DNA of 64,000 bases from Lasiosphaeria ovina. Taxonomy: Eukaryota > Ascomycota > Sordariomycetes > Sordariales > Lasiosphaeriaceae. Under the pieces are notes generated by a model. That model did no database searches. It was not told the DNA's origin and was given only the letters and a program-made list of their open reading frames with translations. The stretch spans positions 7,750,001-7,814,000 of the forward strand of contig JAULSN010000001.1 in assembly GCA_033439765.1 (NCBI GenBank). Direction: 5' to 3'. How positions within the stretch are numbered: position 1 is the first letter of the stretch; the number at the start of each line of letters is the position of its first letter. Both the position numbers and the translations under genes were made by a program. Of this stretch, positions 60,423 through 64,000 are shown piece after piece.

Positions 60423-62889
60423 ATGCCTTCCCAGTACGCATACCACCGTCGAGGCGGAATGGCAGCGCCCAGGAGGGGCATTGCCACGGCAGTTGCTGCC
60501 GTGTCCTTGTTCATTCTGGTGCTGGTGGGTCTCTTCGAGCTCCGGGCCTCGCACGGATACGGGTCCACGACAACAAGGACAAGGTTTGTGCCGCAGGGGC
60601 TCCACGGCCATGGCGATGACCACGCGCTGCCGAGCAAGGCCAGGGCCGCCGCCGTGGGCGATAAGTACCTCGTTGGCGTCGGCAAGGCCGACATCACGGG
60701 GCCCGTGGTCGAGATCAACATGGCCGGCTATGCCAACACGGCCCAGGTCGGCTCCGGCCTGCGCCAGCGCCTCTACTCGCGCGCCTTCATCGTCGCCGAC
60801 GTCGCCAAGCCCGCCGACCGCTTCGTCTACCTCGTCCTCGACACCCAGTCGGGCGACACGGCCGTGCGCTTCGGCATCCTCGAGGGCGTCGCCGCTCTCG
60901 GTTCTGCCTACTCCGTCTACGGCAAGCCCAATATTGCCGTTACTGGCACCCACTCGCACAGCGGGCCCGGCGGCTGGTTCAACTACCTGTTGCCCCAGAT
61001 CACAAGCCTCGGATTTGACAGGCAGGGTTACCAGGCCATTGTCGACGGCGCCGTGCTGTCCATCAAGCGGGCGCACGAATCGCTTCAGGAGGTGCGATGT
61101 CCCGCCACCACCAAGCCCCTTTTTGTCTCAGTATGCCCTCTGCTAACCCCAGCTTGCCTTGCTTGCTGCTGCTCTAGGGCTATCTTGACTTTGGCACCGT
61201 GAACATTACGGACGCTAACCTGAGCCGGAGTCTGTATGCCTATCTGGCCAACCCCGCGTCGGAGCGGGCCCAGTACTCCGACAGCGTGGACAAGGCATTG
61301 ACGCTGCTGAGATTCAGGAGGGCGTCCGACCTCAAAAGCATCGGCGTGTTCACGTGGTTCCCCGTCCACGGGACGTCGATGCTCGGCAACAACACCCACA
61401 TCAGCGGCGACAACAAGGGTCTCTCGGCCTACCTGCTCGAGCAGTCCGTCAAGGGAAACAGCCAGGCCGCCGACGGGTTCGTGGCCGGGTTCTCGCAGGC
61501 CAACGTGGGCGATACTACGCCCAATGTGCTGGGCGCCTGGTGCGACGACGGGTCGGGCGCCATGTGCAGCTTTGAAGAGAGCACCTGCGCAGACGGCAAG
61601 TCGCAGTCTTGCCACGGCCGCGGCCCGGCCTTTCAGAAGCTCGATCTCGGCGTGTCCAGCTGCTACGAGATTGCTAAGAGGCAGTTCTCGGGAGCTAAGA
61701 CTCTATATGTATGCTGGTATCTTCAAAAACGGAATCTCGGAGATCTAGATGGCTAACACGTTCGTTGCAGAACTCTCTAGACTCTGCCTCGACGGCCGTC
61801 GTAGGGCCGACGGTCAAGTCCTTCCATTACTACAACGACATGCGGTTCTACAAGTTCCCCCTCGACAACGGCACCACCGTCCAGACGTGTCCAGCGGCAC
61901 TCGGCCACTCGTTTGCGGCCGGAACGTCTGACTGGCCCGGCGCCTTCGACTTTACCCAGGGCGATTCAGGGGCGCCGAACAACCCCTTCTGGTCTGTCGT
62001 AGGAGGGCTGCTGCGCGTGCCCTCGGCCGAACAGACAGCCTGCCAAGCACCAAAGCCCATCCTCCTGGATGTCGGCGAGATGAGCGTGCCATATGCTTGG
62101 AGCCCCAATATTGTCGACGTGCAAACCTTCCGCGTCGGCCAATTCATTATAATCGTCTCGCCGTCCGAAGCCACGACCATGGCCGGTCGGCGGTGGCGCA
62201 ACGCCGTGAAAGCCGCCGCGACAAGTCTCTCCCTGACCAACGGCGTCGAGCCGGCGGTCGTCCTGGGCGGGCCCGCCAACACGTACGCCCACTACGTGGC
62301 CACGCCAGAAGAATACGGCATCCAGCGGTACGAGGGCGCCAGCACGCTGTTCGGCCCGTGGGAGCTGCCCGCCTACATCAACCTGACTCTCAAGGCGCTG
62401 CCGTACCTCGCGCCGACCGCCACCGGCGCGCCGCCGCCCGGCCCCTCGCCGCCCGACAACCGCAACGCCAGCCTCAGCTTCATCACGGGCGTCGTGCAGG
62501 ACAGCGCCCCCATCGGCTCCAGCTTCGGCGCGTGCACCGCGCAGCCCAGGTCCGCCTACGCGCGCGGCGACGTCGTCAACGCCACCTTTGTCGGCGCCAA
62601 CCCGCGCAACAACCTGCGGCTCGAGGGCACGTACGCCGCCGTCGAGAAATTGGGGCCAGACGGCACGACCTGGGCCCAGGTCCGCAGCGACGAAGACTGG
62701 GCCCTCGTCTACACGTGGTCTCGTACAAACTTCGTCCTTGGCTATAGTGCTGTTGTCATCTCCTGGGAGACGAGCGCCGCGGATGATGGCGCGGGCACGT
62801 ATCGGATACGCTACTATGGCGACGCGAAGCCGCTGATTGGTAGCGTGAAGCCGTTTACCGGGACGAGTAATTCGTTTAAACTGAGCTAG
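60423..62889 (+). CDS. Neutral ceramidase
   Basis: Three exons, 60423-61091, 61178-61708 and 61771-62889, encode 772 residues. Neutral ceramidases hydrolyse the amide bond of ceramide to sphingosine and fatty acid. Residues 19-42 form a signal anchor (ATAVAAVSLFILVLVGLFEL), placing the catalytic domain in the secretory lumen or outside. Then VGVGKADITGPVVEINMAGY, the metal-binding TGTHSHSGPGGW, and the active-site block FSQANVGDTTPNVLGAWCDD with Thr at residue 337. After it come a Cys-containing loop (CSFEESTCADGKSQSCHGRG), FDFTQGDSGAPNNPFW and, in the last third, an immunoglobulin-like domain. In ceramidases I know of, the nucleophile of the GDxSPN motif is Ser; here it is Thr. Introns of 86 and 62 nt give smooth joins (LQEGYLDFG and KTLYNSLDS). 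Several NxS/T glycosylation sequons are present. Confidence 0.93.
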
Positions 62890-63639
62890 GTTCTGGTGGG
62901 GGTTTGTGAATGGAGGGAAAAGGATGCGGATATATATATATATACCTTGGGAGGTAGTGAGGTTGGAAATTAGATGGATGGATGGATGGCATATACCTTG
63001 CCTACTTCGGTACGGAGTACTTGGGTATGTTTGGACTCGGATGTAATTAATTAAATTTTCAATGGGATGTGCATGCATATTGGGTAAGGCAAGGATTAAT
63101 TCTCCATCTTCATCTGATCTGGTTCTGAGATGTTCCTATGTTGAAAAAAAGATTCCTTGCTGAACTGGCCTGAGACGCCCTTTTCCGACTGAAGGACATA
63201 TCTATCCATCACTCCGAGTATCCGGTTTTTGTTATCTAAGACGGTTTATGCTATTTAGAACGTATAGGTTTTGGGATGTGCTATTTCTCGTCTTGACTAC
63301 CTATGTTGGTACCTTTCAGTCTTAACTACGTATTCACCCATCTACATTACGAGGTATATAAGATATCGGATGACGAGAGATCCGGGATTACTACAATTCA
63401 GAGCGCTGTGATGACAAGACTGTCAGGCAAATATCTATCAATACCCTCGTTTAGTGTGTCTAACGGGAACAATACAGATGTATTCTTGCAATCTTCTATT
63501 CTCCTTATCTACCCCGCTGCCTCTATCCATACTTAGGTATCCATATCTACGTTCTTGGTTTTGGATCATCCAACTGGATAGGGACATACTGTACCTAGCC
63601 TCTACAGAGAACCTGCCGGAACCACCGCCCAGCAGCACC
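62890..63639. other. Convergent intergenic region
   Basis: It holds a TA microsatellite (62931-62944), GGAT repeats (62973-62988) and an exact TACGGAGTA at 63011. It is AT-rich compared with the flanking exons. No gene is supported. Confidence 0.65.
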
Positions 63640-64000
63640 CTAAACTCCCTCCCCGGCCTCGGCCTCGCTGGCCCGGTCAAAGACCTTTGCGCCGAACTTC
63701 CAGACCTGATGCACCGCCAAGCTCCTGCCCATGCCCTCGACTGTCCCTGTCTCATCATCCAGGACAACCAAATCGGCATCGGCGCCCGCCTCGAGGCTGC
63801 CCTTGGCCGGCTGCACGCCGAGCATGGCGGCCGGGGTGGCGGTGACGGCGCGGAGGGCCTCTGGCACAGAAGCGCCGGACCAGCGCAGGAAGTTGTTGAC
63901 ACAGTCGAGCAGCGCGATGGAGCTGCCGGCGATGGTGTGGTCCGACCCTTCGAGCAGCAGTACCGCGCCCTTCTTGGTGATGAAGTGGTCGGCCGCCTCA
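63640..64000 (-). CDS. N-acetylglucosamine-6-phosphate deacetylase, C-terminal part
   Basis: A partial gene: the reading frame enters from the right edge and ends at TAG 63640-63642. About 119 C-terminal residues are visible, including LLLEGSDHTIAGSSIALLDC, LRAVTATPAAMLGVQPAKGS, the AGADADLVVLDDE motif typical of amidohydrolase C-termini, and VWKFGAKVFDR. The enzyme removes acetate from GlcNAc-6-phosphate in chitin/amino-sugar catabolism. The metal-binding part of the barrel and the start codon lie outside the window. The identification rests on the C-terminal motifs only; another amidohydrolase is less likely. Confidence 0.82.
   Translation of the reverse strand, partial: EAADHFITKKGAVLLLEGSDHTIAGSSIALLDCVNNFLRWSGASVPEALRAVTATPAAMLGVQPAKGSLEAGADADLVVLDDETGTVEGMGRSLAVHQVWKFGAKVFDRASEAEAGEGV

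Noticed and set aside
61966..63078. 370-residue minus-strand open frame over ceramidase exon 3
   Set aside because: It is antisense to conserved coding sequence and has no recognisable motif.

Overview
The window comes from a filamentous ascomycete, most probably a member of the Sordariomycetes. The evidence is short GT-AG introns (mostly 50-110 nt) with CTAAC/CTGAC branch sites, GC-rich exons, long pyrimidine-rich leaders, and a gene set typical of such fungi: an Argonaute, a PMC1-type vacuolar Ca2+-ATPase, a Pby1-type SurE/TTL fusion, OPI3 and a complex I accessory subunit. No species is claimed. Gene models were built by hand from reading frames, splice consensus and family knowledge, without database searches.

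Layout, left to right: a conserved nuclear protein of unknown function (757-2122, +); a Pby1-like P-body protein (3183-6507, +); a 7 kb gene-poor stretch holding a frameshifted phosphotransferase-like pseudogene (about 7604-8430, -); a PMC1-type Ca2+-ATPase (13756-18267, +); 3.7 kb without a recognisable gene; a SIR2-family deacetylase (21981-23727, +); a SCYL2/Ppk32-type pseudokinase (24859-28155, -) divergent from the mitochondrial branched-chain aminotransferase (29511-30877, +); a small complex I subunit with a separate short last exon (31517-32101, -); an Argonaute in five exons (32817-36196, -); and, 0.4-0.9 kb upstream of it, two diverged copies of a roughly 95-bp inverted-repeat element.

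Then come an acidic hypothetical protein with a CxxC-x4-CxxC knuckle (39577-40290, -); the wreck of an Nramp metal transporter gene (about 41340-42441, -); OPI3 with a 17-nt micro-exon (44305-45206, -) divergent from a membrane-anchored spermidine-synthase-like methyltransferase (45800-47802, +); a PNPOx-like flavin-binding protein (48157-49146, -); a very large gene joining a multipass membrane head to a roughly 1,970-residue disordered tail with recurring LW motifs and internal repeats (51796-58656, +); a neutral ceramidase (60423-62889, +); and the 3' end of a GlcNAc-6-P deacetylase gene that runs off the right edge (63640-64000, -).

The genes are mostly unrelated housekeeping and signalling functions, not a biosynthetic cluster. 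Loose themes are lipid metabolism (OPI3, ceramidase), RNA metabolism and silencing (Pby1, Argonaute, SIR2 for chromatin) and ion transport (PMC1, dead Nramp). The parts most worth follow-up are the large LW-repeat membrane protein, the inverted-repeat elements next to the Argonaute gene, the two pseudogenes, and the threonine at the predicted nucleophile position of the ceramidase.
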